Origin: Phlebiopsis flavidoalba
Lineage: Eukaryota > Basidiomycota > Agaricomycetes > Polyporales > Phanerochaetaceae
Reading direction: 5' to 3'
Assembly: GCA_035772785.1 (NCBI GenBank)
Contig: JAOCPU010000022.1
Span: 1-64,000 of the forward strand
Length of the DNA: 64,000 nucleotides
Shown here piece by piece: positions 11,005-23,127 of the stretch. Within the stretch, counting starts at the first letter, position 1, and every line of letters starts with the position of its first letter. The notes beneath the pieces are model-generated. The model did not search any database. It was not told the DNA's origin and worked only from the letters and a program-made list of their open reading frames with translations. The position numbers and the translations under genes were made by a program.

Positions 11005-12395
11005 AGCAGAGCCCTACGTTTCATTACCCCATGTAGCTGTCAGTCCCCTAGACCATCAAGGTTTACATAGCTTTAATACGTCCAGCTTTTAATGCAATGG
11101 GGCACGCCTTTTACGTATTGCTTTTGCTGCACGTTGGTTTATCAAACAAGCGAAGAACTCTGGTGAGAGATAATTTACAGTCTTTGTGACAGTCCACTGG
11201 CTGTTGCGTCATAGAGCGATTACCACGCCAATTTATGGTTGTCTGTTATCTTTGGGGGATCTTATCGGTCACCTGCGAGGCGACGATAGTGGGCCTATGT
11301 CTAGTGCAGGTACATCTTATGCATTTTCGTAAGCAGAAGTGTTGTGTAATGGTGATGGACGTCATGGCATTAGACCCTGAAGCGGTTACTTACACTAGGT
11401 GGCTTATCACAGGTTAGGTTGTGTGAATATGCTACAAACTTATGCTTTCTTAGAGGGACTGGCATTAAATACACAGCGTAGCTGGGCACTTGTTGACAAG
11501 CCGGCGCAGAATCATTGGTGCAGACGCGAGCCTGTTGCCGTAGTGCGCCGTGTCCGTCACAGTCTCGGCGCAAGTCGACCTTCGGGCTGTGCCGGTTTCC
11601 CATCCAGAGCGGCTTCAGCACGTGATGTTAGGTGTAGGGTCAAACCTAACCATGTCCGTGCTTTTGGCAAGCGTGGTGGACTTTGAGCGAGATGTCGCTC
11701 CACTTTGTGAAGCTCAAGCTCGTGAGGCAGAGCGGCCTAGTTCCCGCCGGGAACCTCGTTCCAGAATGGAGCGGAAATCGCTACGTCACGAAAGGTTTCG
11801 CGTAATAATAGTTGAAGCTTACTACGTATAGCAGGTTTTTGTCGTAAGATGCTACTCACGCAAACGAACTGGATGCAATGTAGGTATATAACTCCTTTGA
11901 GATCATTTCCAGCTCACTTTTTTTACTTATAAACTTCCCTTGATACGGCTGTATACATACGCGCATTTACTTTCGGAACACTTTCAGCACCAGACATCTT
12001 CATCACTCCGATGTATCATAACACTCAATAATACACGCTCGCAAGAGGACGGGGTGGCGTGCGAATGGACAAGAGGAGTCACGCATTTGTCACACATCAC
12101 TCGTCGTCACGGTGACATAGCTTGTCGGGATCAAATTTAATGCACGCCAGCCATTCTTGTGAGAGTCAAAGCGTCAGTACTTACATGCCAGATATGTTTG
12201 CTTGAGCAAGAATTCGGTCAAGCAGGGAAGGGTCTTTGCCGTGCAGGGGCGGTGTGACTCCTCGTGAGTACTTAGAGCGCTTGGCGGTCACATCACAGTC
12301 ACGAATTGATTTGCTACGCAACGCGCGGCGCGGCGTTTCTTTGCAACCTCGTAGCTGATATCCCCAAAGTACCGTGATCGCACGACATGTGAACG
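11005..12395. other. Spacer between the tandem transcription factors
   Basis: No conserved coding signal is visible. It should contain the 3' end of copy 1 and the promoter of copy 2. Around 11,690-11,800 the + strand carries an interrupted dyad-like GC-rich stretch (AGTTCCCGCCGGGAACCT), which may form a hairpin. Confidence 0.5.
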
Positions 12396-15300
12396 ATGTC
12401 CGACAAAATCTATGATACAAAAACCCAAGACGATAAGAAATCTCGACCCAGAGCATGCGACCAGTGCAGGAGGAGGAAAGGTAAGTCCGAAAACGCAGTC
12501 CGTTTTTTGCGAAGATCGTCTCAGTCCCCCCTATTCTAGTGCGCTGTGAGTGTCTCAATTCATTCAAAGCGCGGCATTGAGGCTTACTCAGGATACTTTT
12601 AATCAGGCAACGGTTGCGAGGTCCCGGCTGGCGACCGCTGCGCGAACTGCATATCGTTCGAGTACGACTGCACTTACATGACCACCTCGAATGTATGCGG
12701 CCATTGTCAAAGTTCAGTAGTGCTCACTTATGATTCTATCAACAGAAGAAGCCGGCGGACCCAGAGTAAGAAATTGCGTCGATAGGTCTGTGAGTCACTG
12801 TTTTCACTGCTGTCAGGTACATCAAGAGCCTGGAGGAACAGATTATCGCGCTCAGGAAGCAGCTTGAATTGGTACGATGCCTCGATATCACGTGTACGGG
12901 AGAATCACTTTCAGCCCGTTGTAGTCCTCCAATGAATCTAGAGAGTCGTCGACTCGGCAATCACCGCTCGCCGATTCTATGGTTGCGATGGTTCCGCAGG
13001 TCCAAGACGGGCAAGTAGATGCCTATCAAGCGTCCACATCTTTGGCCGTGGCCTCACCTCAAACTGCTAACTCTGTTCCTGAAACATCTCCTCAGGACGA
13101 TGTCGACCATAAAGAAGAATTAGTGGAGCTGCTGGGAAGCATGAACCTCGGCGTGAGGCACACGCACTACATGGGAAGATCAAGCAGCCTGGTCTTTGTC
13201 CGCACAGCGGGTGACCTGAAGCGCGAATTTGCTCCCCCGGCGTCCCATACGCCCCATGCGCCGGCGAATGTCTTCGACCAGCGGCAGCCCGAATTCTGGG
13301 ACGCGACAGCGGTAGGCCCAGAGTCCTTCGAGTACAGGGAGCATTGCTGAATCAGCGCGTCCGCGGTGCACAGAAGCTGATCAAACCTGAGCCCCCACAC
13401 CCACTCTCCGCATTCCCCGAGCGTAACGCTAATGCTGCGCCTCACCGAGGAGTAACTTTTCCACCGTGAACGACATATATGCGCTGCCTCCACCGACCGA
13501 CGTTCGAACACGGCATGCGCACGGGCCTGCACGGCTGCGCGAACGTTTTCGCTTCGGGTCGACAGTGCTTCTGGTTTGCGCGATCGGTGCCACGCTTCGT
13601 GTACGACGAGGCTGTCCTGCCAAAGGGCACTAAAAGCTGGCACTGGTCTGGCTGGACGTGGTTTCAGCAGGTGAACACAACACGGAGTTTTGCGCCCAGT
13701 CTGCTCCCTGGGGTCTATGACCTGCAGATATGCTTCGTAAGTCCACATTTCAGCTCAACGATGAGGGTTTTAACAAATACGAACACAGCTCATTGGGCTG
13801 TATACTGCCATGTCGCCGGGCGCCGCATGCCACTCATGCTATGATCGGCCATGGGCTTCGCTTGGCATAACGATATGGGCGCGCATCGGAAAGTAGGATA
13901 TAGCTCGTCTCCTACGGTTGAGAATGAGCTGAAGAAGAAACGCGCGTTTTGAGTGAGCGCATTCGTGGTTCCTTTCTGAAACATACCAGCTGACGGAACT
14001 TCAGGTGCTTGATCATGCGGTGATAGAATGATGTGCGACAAGCTAGGCAGACCGTACAACATCGAAGACGAAGAGTGTGTACCCGTCATCTTGAGATTTG
14101 TTTCCCCCGGCTAAGCAATTGTGTAGCTTTGAAGCAGAAACTGCCCGTGGAATGCGACGATGAATACTGGGCCGTTGATGGTTCTATCCTCAGCTTTAAC
14201 CAGCCCCCCGATCGGCCCTCAAAAATCACAGCATTTAATTGCATGTTGCGGTTTGCGGCTATACATGCAAAGGCGTACAAAGCTATTGTGAGCTCTATGC
14301 GCAGGGGGTTGGATGGGACCACTCATATATTCCATAGTACCATCTGAATCCCGCAAAGCTGCGCTCGGGACGTCGACTACGCGCAACAAACAGTCATGGA
14401 GCTCGACTCACGTCTCTAACGAATTCATAGACTCCCCGTTCCCCGATCACCGTAGGTCTCCTCCACATTGCCACCTCTAAACGCCAGCCAACTCCAGCCC
14501 AGTTAGATGGCATGCCGACAAGCCGGCCGACGTTTTCAAGAACCAATCAGCGTTCATATATGCCTCTATTATTTCCTCCAGATCAAATCATCCACAGAGC
14601 CTTTTGTGCCGCTCCCTCACCGTCCGTCCACCTTCTCCTTTCCCGTCGCTCGCAATCTGTACGAACGCCGCGCGGGTCGGCACTGCACATCTTGGGCGTG
14701 CCTATTGCATGGTGCGCCTCAAGCGTACTGGCATCCGGTGCGTATAGACTATGCTTGCTCATCGGATGCTCGACTGATGGTCTCCACAGGTAACATTGTT
14801 ACCGTCACGTCTTGCGACGGTCCTGCTTCTCAATTTGTGGAACGAGAGGCGGCTGGGGCTAGGGAATGATCCCACGGAAGATCTCAGAGACGTCCAGGGG
14901 GCTCTAGCGATATTGCAGACGTTTGAGAAAAAAGGTCCCGTCCGGACTAGCTGAGAACCATTCGCCGACATTCTCACGCCCCCTCAAACCCAGCGTGCTG
15001 GGCCGTGAGCTGCTCTTGTGGTCTAGGGTAAGAGCTTCTCGGCTGTTCTGCGAGCACATGCTTCGAGGTGTAGAACGCCTGACTCCCCTGTAGGTATATC
15101 CTAGGTTTTTGTTTGTAGAGAGAAGTGATTCGAAGCATATTTACGAAATCTCAACCATCTCTCCCGAAGCGCAGCTCAAACGAAACGAGAAGTCTCCATC
15201 AACAACAGACGTGTCAGACCCCCAGCCCGACGCTCGACGCCTCCGGAGCCTTCCACTACATAGCGACGAACTAGGCGAACTTCCCTCTGCCCAGCCCCCA

Positions 15301-15572
15301 TTCCCTAGCCGTGAACCCGCCCTCAGAGGCCTTCCCCTTCGGCGCTGCCTGGCCTGGTTTTGGCGGGAGATGCTTTCCGGCCTTCACGAACGTACGCGCT
15401 GTCTGACGGCGGCCACGTCTGTGGGGATACTCTATGGCGCGCCGTGCGGACTCAGAGTTTTGATGCGATGTTGGCGAGCTTGTATTTCCCCGAAACTTTG
15501 GATGCTATGGAGAGGTGCTGGGCTCTCAGCCCGGTCTGGACATCGCAGGACCCCCGGCGATCTGCGGTCTAA
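12396..15572 (+). CDS. Zn2Cys6 fungal transcription factor, copy 2, frame broken as read
   Basis: This is a tandem paralogue of copy 1 with the same exon plan and no transposon. The start at 12,396 reads MSDKIYDTKTQDDKKSRPRA, then CDQCRRRK; an intron; GCEVPAGDRCANCISFEYDC; an intron; KKPADPE; an intron; YIKSLEEQIIALRKQLEL, the coiled-coil linker that follows the zinc cluster. The Fungal_trans region shows RHTHYMGRSSSLVFVRTA, then in changing frames LHRPTFEHGMRTGLH, FGSTVLLVCAIGA and GTKSWHWSGWTWFQQVNT, followed by CDKLGRPYNIEDEE, CDDEYWAVDGSILSFNQPP and LRFAAIHAKAYKAI. The C terminus (EAQLKRNEKSPST, FDAMLASLYFPETLDAMERC) stops near 15,572. Spacing of the third zinc-cluster cysteine is unusual (seven residues after the second) unless the first intron is spliced differently. 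At least six frame changes are needed. Confidence 0.8.
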
Positions 15573-16649
15573 TAGATGGAGCAACGCGGCGCTGTTGTGG
15601 TCAATGGAGGTGACTGGGAATGCGGACCAGGGAAAGTTTGCATGATTTTGACACGTCTGGTTTTTGACACCATAATTCTCACATTCGCAGCGAACATTTA
15701 AGCAAAGCATCCTTTGTCTGCCGTTTGAGAACTGATAAAAGACGGTAATTTCACACCACATTATATTTATGTAACGATCAGCTATCCAATAATGATAGTC
15801 AATCTCGACACCCTCGGGTACGCTGCTGGCGATTACTGGCTTTTTAGCCGTCCCAGCGGCGGGATCACTTACACCCTATATGTCGGCGGCCCTTATCATG
15901 TTCTTCCTGAAAGGCTCAAGAGAGTCTCTTACTCTGCGGGATGTCCATGGGCTCGCCGTGATCAGTATGGATTCGAGCTAGGAACGAACGCAAGAACATC
16001 ACGAGGTGGCCATCGAGCAACGTTGAAGTTTCGAGTTTCAGTATTCGGCTTGAGACTCGCCTATCTAGACGGAGCGTTCGGCTTCCTTGGCACCACGATG
16101 AAGTGATGTGTGTACTGAAAGACGTCACTCGCGTAAAACACTACCGTCAGCCACGATATTCAACTTAGTTGTGGCGTGCGTGGGCCCGCTGCCGCTGGAT
16201 GGATGCGACCGGCAGTCGAAACGCGAGGCTTGGGCTACTTTCGAACGGTGAATAGTGAATCTGTTTTCATCTCCATGGTATGACATAAAACCCCTCTGCA
16301 TCCCAACACATGCGATTGTGAACCCTATCCCCAAATTTCGATGTCCTCGTGGCAAACTTGAAGTTCATTGTAGGCCGGGGAAAATGAACTGAAATCAAAC
16401 TGAAATGACCGAAAACGGTATCATCCAATTGCGCGCGTGGTCGGGGGGCGCGCTATTTTGAGATAAGATCACAGATCGGCATCGTGATGGCACTCCTTAA
16501 ACCGTTTTTAGGCAGGCAGTAGGTTTAACTTACCCTTCTCCCTCTTTCATCTCTGTTGGCCACCCGGATTGCCTCCGCCACGTTCCTACCATATACACGT
16601 TTTCATTGCAACTCGACTCCAGGGCTATGAAATTCGAAGAAATGAAGAA
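15573..16649. other. Intergenic, only a weak open frame
   Basis: Holds the 3' flank of transcription factor copy 2 and the 5' flank of the FunK1 gene. One uninterrupted open frame (15,792-16,106) is listed separately. I see no repeat or RNA gene. Confidence 0.45.
15792..16106 (+). CDS. Hypothetical 104-residue open frame
   Basis: An uninterrupted frame beginning MIVNLDTLGYAAGDYWLF and rich in aromatic and glycine residues. I recognise no family, signal peptide or membrane segment. Its openness is mildly notable because neighbouring real genes are broken by indels, but at this length it could be chance. Confidence 0.2.
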   Translation: MIVNLDTLGYAAGDYWLFSRPSGGITYTLYVGGPYHVLPERLKRVSYSAGCPWARRDQYGFELGTNARTSRGGHRATLKFRVSVFGLRLAYLDGAFGFLGTTMK

Positions 16650-19522
16650 ATGAGCGCACCAAACCCCCAACAATCCTCATCATGGCCCCGCCCAGAGTAC
16701 GCTTGCGCGCGATGCTTCCTCCTCTACTCGTCCTTCTAACGCTCATTCGCCTATTACCAAAAAGGTCTCTCGTATGGCCGCTAGCTACCCAGATAACATC
16801 GACGTCGACGAGAGGCGAAAAGAACACGCTTATCGAATTAGGCCAGTCCGTGCCCCAGCTCCCCGTCGAGTTCTTCACAACCAAGAAGGGCATCTTACCC
16901 CCCCTTCCGTCCAATAAACCCAGATATCTCGAGGGCGTCTTGAAAGACTTGAAGAAGAATAATATCCTGTGTGCCTCTTCTCACTCGCAACCACTGCGCT
17001 GGAAGTGGTTCGAGCAAGACCCCTCCGGGTGTCCTGGTAAGGAGAACGTCGTTTTTCGCTGTCATTGACGACATCGTCGAGGCCATACGGAAGTCCTCTG
17101 GCATCGATAGGGAGCCCACTTTGAAGATTCAATGTAACCCCCGATATGGCTCCGGTTGCCACCGCCCGCAACAACAAGACACGACCCCCGACTGTTATGG
17201 CCTTCTCAGTGACACCGGGAATGCAGACATTCCTTCCGAAGACGAGGACGGTAGACCATACTGGATAAGTATTGGCGTCCCTGGAGAGTTTAAGAAGGAT
17301 GCAAGTGATGATATTCAGGTGAGTACGGTTCTTCGATGCACACGCAGTCCATTATTGATTGGAGTTCTGTCCAGAACTGGACACAGATCCTGTGGTCGAT
17401 GAACTATGTCTTTCAAGAGGATCCGCGCAGCGCGGTTCGTCTTCGCGTTCACCATTGAAGACGCCAACATGAGGATCTGGTTCGCAAGCCGGTCCGACGT
17501 TCTCGTGTCACTGCGTTTGATTTCAACGTGGTGAGTGGCAGTACGATGCTGTTTAACTGCTGTCCTTTGTCTAATATATTCTCAGAAAACACTCTCACAT
17601 GGTCGAGTTCTTCCTCCGTGTCATGTATGCAGAGGAAGAGAAACTTGGTTGGGACACCACGATGGAACGCCTACCTTCCGAAGGCACATCTGAGCCATTC
17701 CAGTACAAGATCAATTGCGCAGGTGTCATGTACAAGACGGTGCGGACTCTTTCCACGGTTGGCGCAGAGGCTATCCGTGGCCGCGGAACTCGTGTGTGGG
17801 AAGTCGTCGAAATCCAGGAGGACGGCCGCGTGGACCCGACGCCCCGCGTCTTAAAGGACGTCTGGGTAGATCAGACTCGTAAGCGGGAGGGTCAGATCTT
17901 AGAAGAAGTCCGTACCGTGGCTACGGCCCAGGGTCTCCTCAAAGGCTTCGAACGGCATTTCATGCAAGTGAGGAGATCCGGGGACGTTTTCATCGGGAAA
18001 GTACCCGCTCTCGATCATACGCATCAGCTCATTCTCGGGGGACGGTCTCTCGACTCCAAGAACAAGCCCTTGAATATCAAAACCACGCCTCGCAAGAGAT
18101 CGAAGAAAGCTCGGAAGGTTCTTGAGAAGAAAGGCAAGCCTGCCCACAGGACGCCCCCAAGGGTGCGAACAAGGGACCAGCGGACCCGGTCGAGAGGATT
18201 TTGGAATACGCCCCGAAGGTCCACCATCGTATCGTCTTCGAAGACCTGGGCTGCACGATAACCGAGGTCGACACTCTGTTGGGGCCCTGAGCGCGATGTC
18301 TGACGCTATGAGGAGGTAAGTAAACGATTGGTTTGCGACGTCAATCTGCCATTGATGGGCTATGTAGGTCTGCAGATACTTCACCAGTGTGGGTGGGTGC
18401 ACCGTGACATCAGCACGGGCAACATCCTAGTGGTAAACGGAGTGGGGAAGCTGTCTGACCTGGAGTATGCCAAGCACGAAACTGACAAACAGAGTCACGG
18501 GATTCGTACGGTACGTGGCTCACTGGAGTACTTGCGCGCATCATATCTCAATATACTGTTGTCGCAGGGCACTCCTACTTCATGGCCACTGAGGTGGATG
18601 AACAAAGGTTCAGGCACGCACCTCAGGCGCTGCTGGCCCTCGAGCAGAACCTTGGCGATTTGAAAGACGTGGATAAATTAGAAGCCAGGCCTTACGGTGT
18701 TCAGCTCGAAGGGGGATGAAGACGCAGCTAGTTCCGAACCAGCAACAAGTGTGGCGCCCTCGAGTGTGGATGGCGACTCCGACGAAGACGAAGATTCACC
18801 ATATGATCCCAATGAGTTCAAGCAGAACCCCTTGCACGACGTCGAATCGGCTCTGTGGGTCATTGTCTGGATTCTTGTATGCTCCAAGTTTTCTCCTGGG
18901 AGGAAGGCATGATCTCGGACGTGGAGTGGGATAATGCGTCGAAAACCACAAAACATTCTCGCGGAAAGCTATTCCAGGACGAGGCCTATCGAACCGACGC
19001 GATTGCATCAGGATCCACATTTGGACCGAGCTTCACTGGATTGCTACGGCGCGGGTGCGCTATGTGGCCAACAAGCTCGTACCGATTCGAGCGGCACTAC
19101 TGGAGCTTCTACCACTCCGCGTATGTCCATCGGCACACGTTCCAGAAGGACCCCCCGTTTGCGACCAGTAGCCCAGAACTTGCTCGGTGCTATGATACGC
19201 GTGCTCAATGCGCACGCATCGTGAAGAGTGCGCGGGCAGAAGGAAAGGACCTGAAGATCGATGTCTCATCCGACGACGACGACGAGGATGAGGAGGATGG
19301 GGGGGACTCGAGGGGGAAGAAGAAAGCCGAGACAGGGTCTTCGCGAGCGCGGATCCGCAGGCTTTGCCATCCCTCCTATCCAAGAGACAATCCTCGGACG
19401 CCGCCGAGGGAGGATCTCGGCAGCTGAAACGGCGCAAGGTCAATCACCGCCCAGCTGCAGCATCTGCGCCTGTCGCCAGAACTCGTATGACTCGGTCGCA
19501 AACGTCAAAGCTCAGGAGCTAA
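16650..19522 (+). CDS. FunK1-type fungal protein kinase, frame broken as read
   Basis: FunK1 kinases are an expanded, poorly characterised family of multicellular basidiomycetes. The likely start at 16,650 (MSAPNPQQSSSWPRPEY) leads to the N-terminal region (IDDIVEAIRKSSGIDREPTL; GRPYWISIGVPGEFKKD). After an intron comes NWTQILWSMNYVFQEDPR and, one frame over, FVFAFTIEDANMRIWF. A further intron precedes the longest uninterrupted piece, VEFFLRVMYAEEEKLGWD through VWEVVEI to ALDHTHQLILGGRSLDSKN. A basic, disordered insert (about 18,060-18,190) is followed by VHHRIVFEDLGCTITEVDTL. The catalytic loop GWVHRDISTGNILV lies at about 18,390-18,430, and LSDLEYAK replaces the usual DFG, as is normal in FunK1. 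The end carries an acidic linker, FKQNPLHDVESALWVI and a basic tail (RQLKRRKV, a possible nuclear signal). About five single-base frame changes occur. Confidence 0.88.
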
Positions 19523-20071
19523 TTGGGATAGTCGCAAGCAAATGAATCACGACGACATTGTCTGGGACTGGCTCTTTTTCTTCATTTTTATACAATACAC
19601 ACGTCGACGTTGTGATCTACTAGCCAGCATGTAAAATTATACAAGGAATCATACAAACCTGTGTTTGTGATCCAAGTCCTTTATACTTACTCCCGAAGCT
19701 TGACTGAAGTGCGGACTTGATTGGAACCGTCCCTGGGCTCTTACCTTACTAGATGCGCCAGAAGGCTATACTCTGGTCTTTCTCGTATTCACGCAAGTAT
19801 TTCTACGCCTATGGAACAAAATACGATGGAAGTTACGGAAGAGTACCAGCCCGAAATTCCAGCCTACGTCTTCTCCACCGCAAGCGGGCGACCAAGGCCA
19901 CCTCCAGGAACCAGCAGACAGCACACAGGGCACCGGATGGAACCATAAGTTACCAATAACAATACCAACTTCCAACCCACTGCTACGCCCTCCCGCCCCT
20001 ACTGACTCTCCAAACACTCCAACAGCGGAATCACATCCTCCCCCGGCCTCCGGCCCCTCTCGTACTCCTCC
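19523..20071. other. Convergent intergenic region
   Basis: 3' flanks of the FunK1 gene (+) and the SNM1-like gene (-). An AT-rich stretch at 19,560-19,680 suits transcript ends. I find no gene. Confidence 0.5.
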
Positions 20072-23000
20072 TTATACTACCCGCGAGAGCCGCTCCACGG
20101 CACCGTCGCGCGCGGCCATCTCGCGGCGCTCCTCGGGGGTCCGACGACCAGACGATCTCGGGCGACGCGTCGCGCTCGCGCTTCTTCGTCTTCGGCTTTG
20201 AGGAAGCTTGCGTAGCAGAGGACGAGAGCCGCTGGGCGGTCTTCGCGCGGAGTGCCTTGCGTTCTTCGCTCTTGTCTCGTCGCGCGGACGAATCGTATCC
20301 GCCCCGCGAGACCGTTTTCTTTCCGTGAGCGCACACGCGTGGCCAGGCCTGTCTGGGCCATTAACGTCTTCTCCACAGTCAACGCGCTCGACCCCCTGCA
20401 CGAACTCCTCCTCTTTGACAAGACGGCGCGTCTTGGCCTGCCGCTTCGCGGACCCGTGCGGCGCGCCAGACCTCGCCCGCTTCTCTGTCCTTTCGAGACC
20501 ATCGTGCGCCTCGAGCAGCGCCCGCTTTTCCGCTTGCGCGCACTCGCGGCGGGCGAGTGCAGCTGGAAGGGCGACGCGAGGGACCCTTGCGCCTGCGTCT
20601 CGTCGTTGACCGTCGCGCGGGTCTTACGTGGAGTTGTCGGGAGCGGCGACGCGATTACGCCAGCCGTGCATTCGTTGGCGTCTTTCCAGACGGGCGACGA
20701 CCCCGCGTCCACCGGCACACCGCCGTCCACCGAAAAAATCCAATCCGCCGTCCTCGCGCGGCCCTCCTCGTCGTCCTCCGTGTCCTCGTCAACTCTGGTC
20801 CTTCGTCGCTGTGGTCTAGCCGGTCGGGCGGGGCGTGGCGCGGCGCCGGGCCGTCTCCGCGGAGGCTCGCCCTTGGGCGGGAGGGTTCGCGGGCGGGGCG
20901 GGGCGCGGCGCCGCCTGCGGCTCGTCTTGCGTCTCGTTGGGATTCGATGCGCGGGGTTTGTGGCGCGCGGTGGGGTTGTAGGGCGCGACGGAATGGGCGA
21001 AACGACGCCGCTTTTACGCCAGAGTGAGAGGCCGTGGATTCGTTGTTGTGGGGTCCTTTCCGGATGGGCGGGGACGACGTGGACGCGTTTGCGTCGTTCC
21101 AGACGGGCGAGGATGACGGCCGGGTCCAACGCCGGCGCATCGACATACTCCGCAAAAAATATAATGCGCCGTCCGCGCGCGCGCCTCCTCGTCCGTCGTC
21201 CTCCGTGTCCTCGTCGCTATGTGCCACCGCGCGCGCGCTTTCTCTCTCCTGGAAAAAAGGTTTTTGGGGTGAAGGATCCCGCTGCAAGTGCCAGGACATC
21301 CTCCACCGGACTCGAGCAACCTTCACCGAGCAGGCGCTCAACGACGGCGCGCTCAGGGCCATCGAGGTACCGCTGTAGGATGTCCAGTTTATGCCGCACC
21401 GTCCCGCGCGCCGCCCAGCGCTCCGCAACCTCGCTTGCGCCCCTCTCACCTTCAAGATTCTCCAGCGCGGCGTCCTCCTCGTCCCCCTGGTCCAGGACCA
21501 GGGTCCGCCAGTCGGGCCCGAGCTCCTCGGCGATGTCGCGTCTGACCTCCGCGGCGAACGCCTGTGTGCTCGTAGCGAGACACCCATCAAAGAGGCGCGG
21601 GAGCGCGGCCCAGTCGAGGGCGCGCAGCGCGGCCGGGTCGAGGGTATTCGGCACTACGCGCCTGGGCAACTGAACAGCGCGACGAAGGCTTGCAGTTCCG
21701 GGAGGGGCGAGTGGCGGGCGAGCGGGACGAGCTATACGCGCTTCGTCAGTGTTCGTCTCCCTGTCAGAGATGGAAAGTGCGTACGAGGTGGTGCACGGGC
21801 GTGCCGCTGCGGATCTGGTCCGCGGTGTCCTGGAGGTAGGACTCCCAGTCGCGTGCGCCCATGCTGACGGGGTTGACGTAGACGACGTGGTGGCCGCCGG
21901 CGGTGTGCGTGCCGCGGGCGTCCACGCGCACTTGCTCGCATCGGTCGAACCGCTCGCAGGCGTGGAAACGCGTTTGCGTAGTGCGCGTTCGCGGGTGATG
22001 ATCGAGGCGAGGAACGGCTCGCGGTGGAGGTTTGCGAGTACACGGAGTGTTTTGTACCTGTCGACGTGGATCTGGTTGGGGCGTTAGTCGCGGTGCGGGG
22101 CGTGCGGAGGGGGAGCGTGCCTTTGTGCGGAACGCCCGGGCGATCGCTTTGTACACGTCTTCGTAGCCCCACGTCACAGCCAGTTGATGAAAAAGCGGGA
22201 TCTGTTGACGGAGGAGGAAAGAGCTTCATCAGCTTGGTCAGGCCGCTGGTAGCCTCGTCCTTACGAGCACCGATTGAGTAAGGAAAGTCAAACGGCGTGA
22301 CGAGGACACCGACCTTTGTGGGAACAGCGGCCGTGCTTAACAAGCACGCCGTGTCCAAGTATATGGCCTCCAGGGTCTTCCCCCACGCCGACCCCGTCCG
22401 GGCCATCACCGGGAGCCACGTACTTCTCGAGGAAGGGATGTCTCTTCAGGGACTCCACGAACCACGGCTCCGCGCGAAAGTCGCCCGTGTGCAGCACCGC
22501 GCCGTTGTGCGCCCTCGATCAGAAACCTAACGCAACGGCTGTCAGCGGGCCCGCATATGCCGATCGGTCGTAGTTGTGGTGCGGGGCGTACATTACCGCG
22601 CCGGGACAGTGGTTCGCGTCGATGAGCGTGAGAGCGCGACGTGCGGCCGTCGGAGAGCTCCAGCGGCAGTGGGCGTGTCGAGAGGAAGGCCGTGCTGCAC
22701 AGCGGTCAGCTGTGACAGTCTGCTCGGAACCGCGGGGGAATCTGGCCCCGGAGCGGACACCATCGAGCACTCACGAGCAAGTACCCGCGCGCCGTTGTAG
22801 AACACCGAGCCGTCGTCCGCCGTGCGTGGGGGAACCTTGAGATGCCGATACGTGCGCACATTCTCTGCGCGGGACGTCCGTGTCCCGGAGGTGCCGCTCC
22901 GCAAACACCACCTCGTGCCGGAGCAGCATCTCCTTCGCGTCGTGCGAGCAGACGACGCGTGTGCCCAAAACGACTTGGACGAGAGCCCGATGATGTGGTC

Positions 23001-23127
23001 GCTGTGCGTGTGTGTCAGGGCGTGCAGCACAGGTGGTGGTCTTCAGACCTGCAGATGTCGGCCCAAAGTCATCGACGCGGATGGCGTACGGCCGTATCAA
23101 GGAGCCGAAAGGCGCCCCCCGTGCCAT
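20072..23127 (-). CDS. SNM1/PSO2/Artemis-family DNA cross-link repair nuclease (metallo-beta-lactamase + DRMBL), frame broken as read
   Basis: Proteins of this family are nuclear 5' exonucleases or endonucleases that process interstrand cross-links or hairpin ends. The start at 23,127 reads ARGAPFGSLIRPYAIRVDDF. The metal-binding motif THTHSDHIIGLSSKSF (HxHxDH) lies at about 22,970-23,020, then VVCSHDAKEMLLRHEV, NVRTYRHLKVPPRTADDGSV, an intron, TLIDANHCPGAVMY (motif 3, about 22,600-22,630) and VLHTGDFRAEPWFVESLKRH (motif 4). The DRMBL part follows: TLEAIYLDTACLLS, GLTKLMKLFPP, HHVVYVNPVSMGARDWESYL, VVPNTLDPAALRALDWAAL and a helix around KLDILQRYLDGPERAVVERL. The C-terminal 350 or so residues are disordered, alternating acidic and basic, and include an internal repeat, ending AARDGAVERLSRVV at 20,072. 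Many frame changes are needed. Which of PSO2 or Artemis it matches cannot be told by eye. Confidence 0.85.
20630..21216 (-). repeat. Internal duplication in the disordered tail of the SNM1-like protein
   Basis: Two copies, about 425 bases apart, both begin with codons for DEDTEDD (near 21,190-21,215 and 20,770-20,790). Both continue through a divergent 20-25 residue stretch to a shared SSPVW(N/K)DAN motif and a proline/threonine-rich end. The duplication lies wholly within the low-complexity C-terminal region and is in the coding direction of the minus-strand gene. Confidence 0.7.

Noticed and set aside
20252..21673. A 473-codon open frame on the + strand, the longest in the window
   Set aside because: It is a GC-rich shadow lying opposite the SNM1-like gene. 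Its translation is Arg/Ser/Pro/Ala-rich with no family resemblance, while the minus strand has DRMBL motifs.
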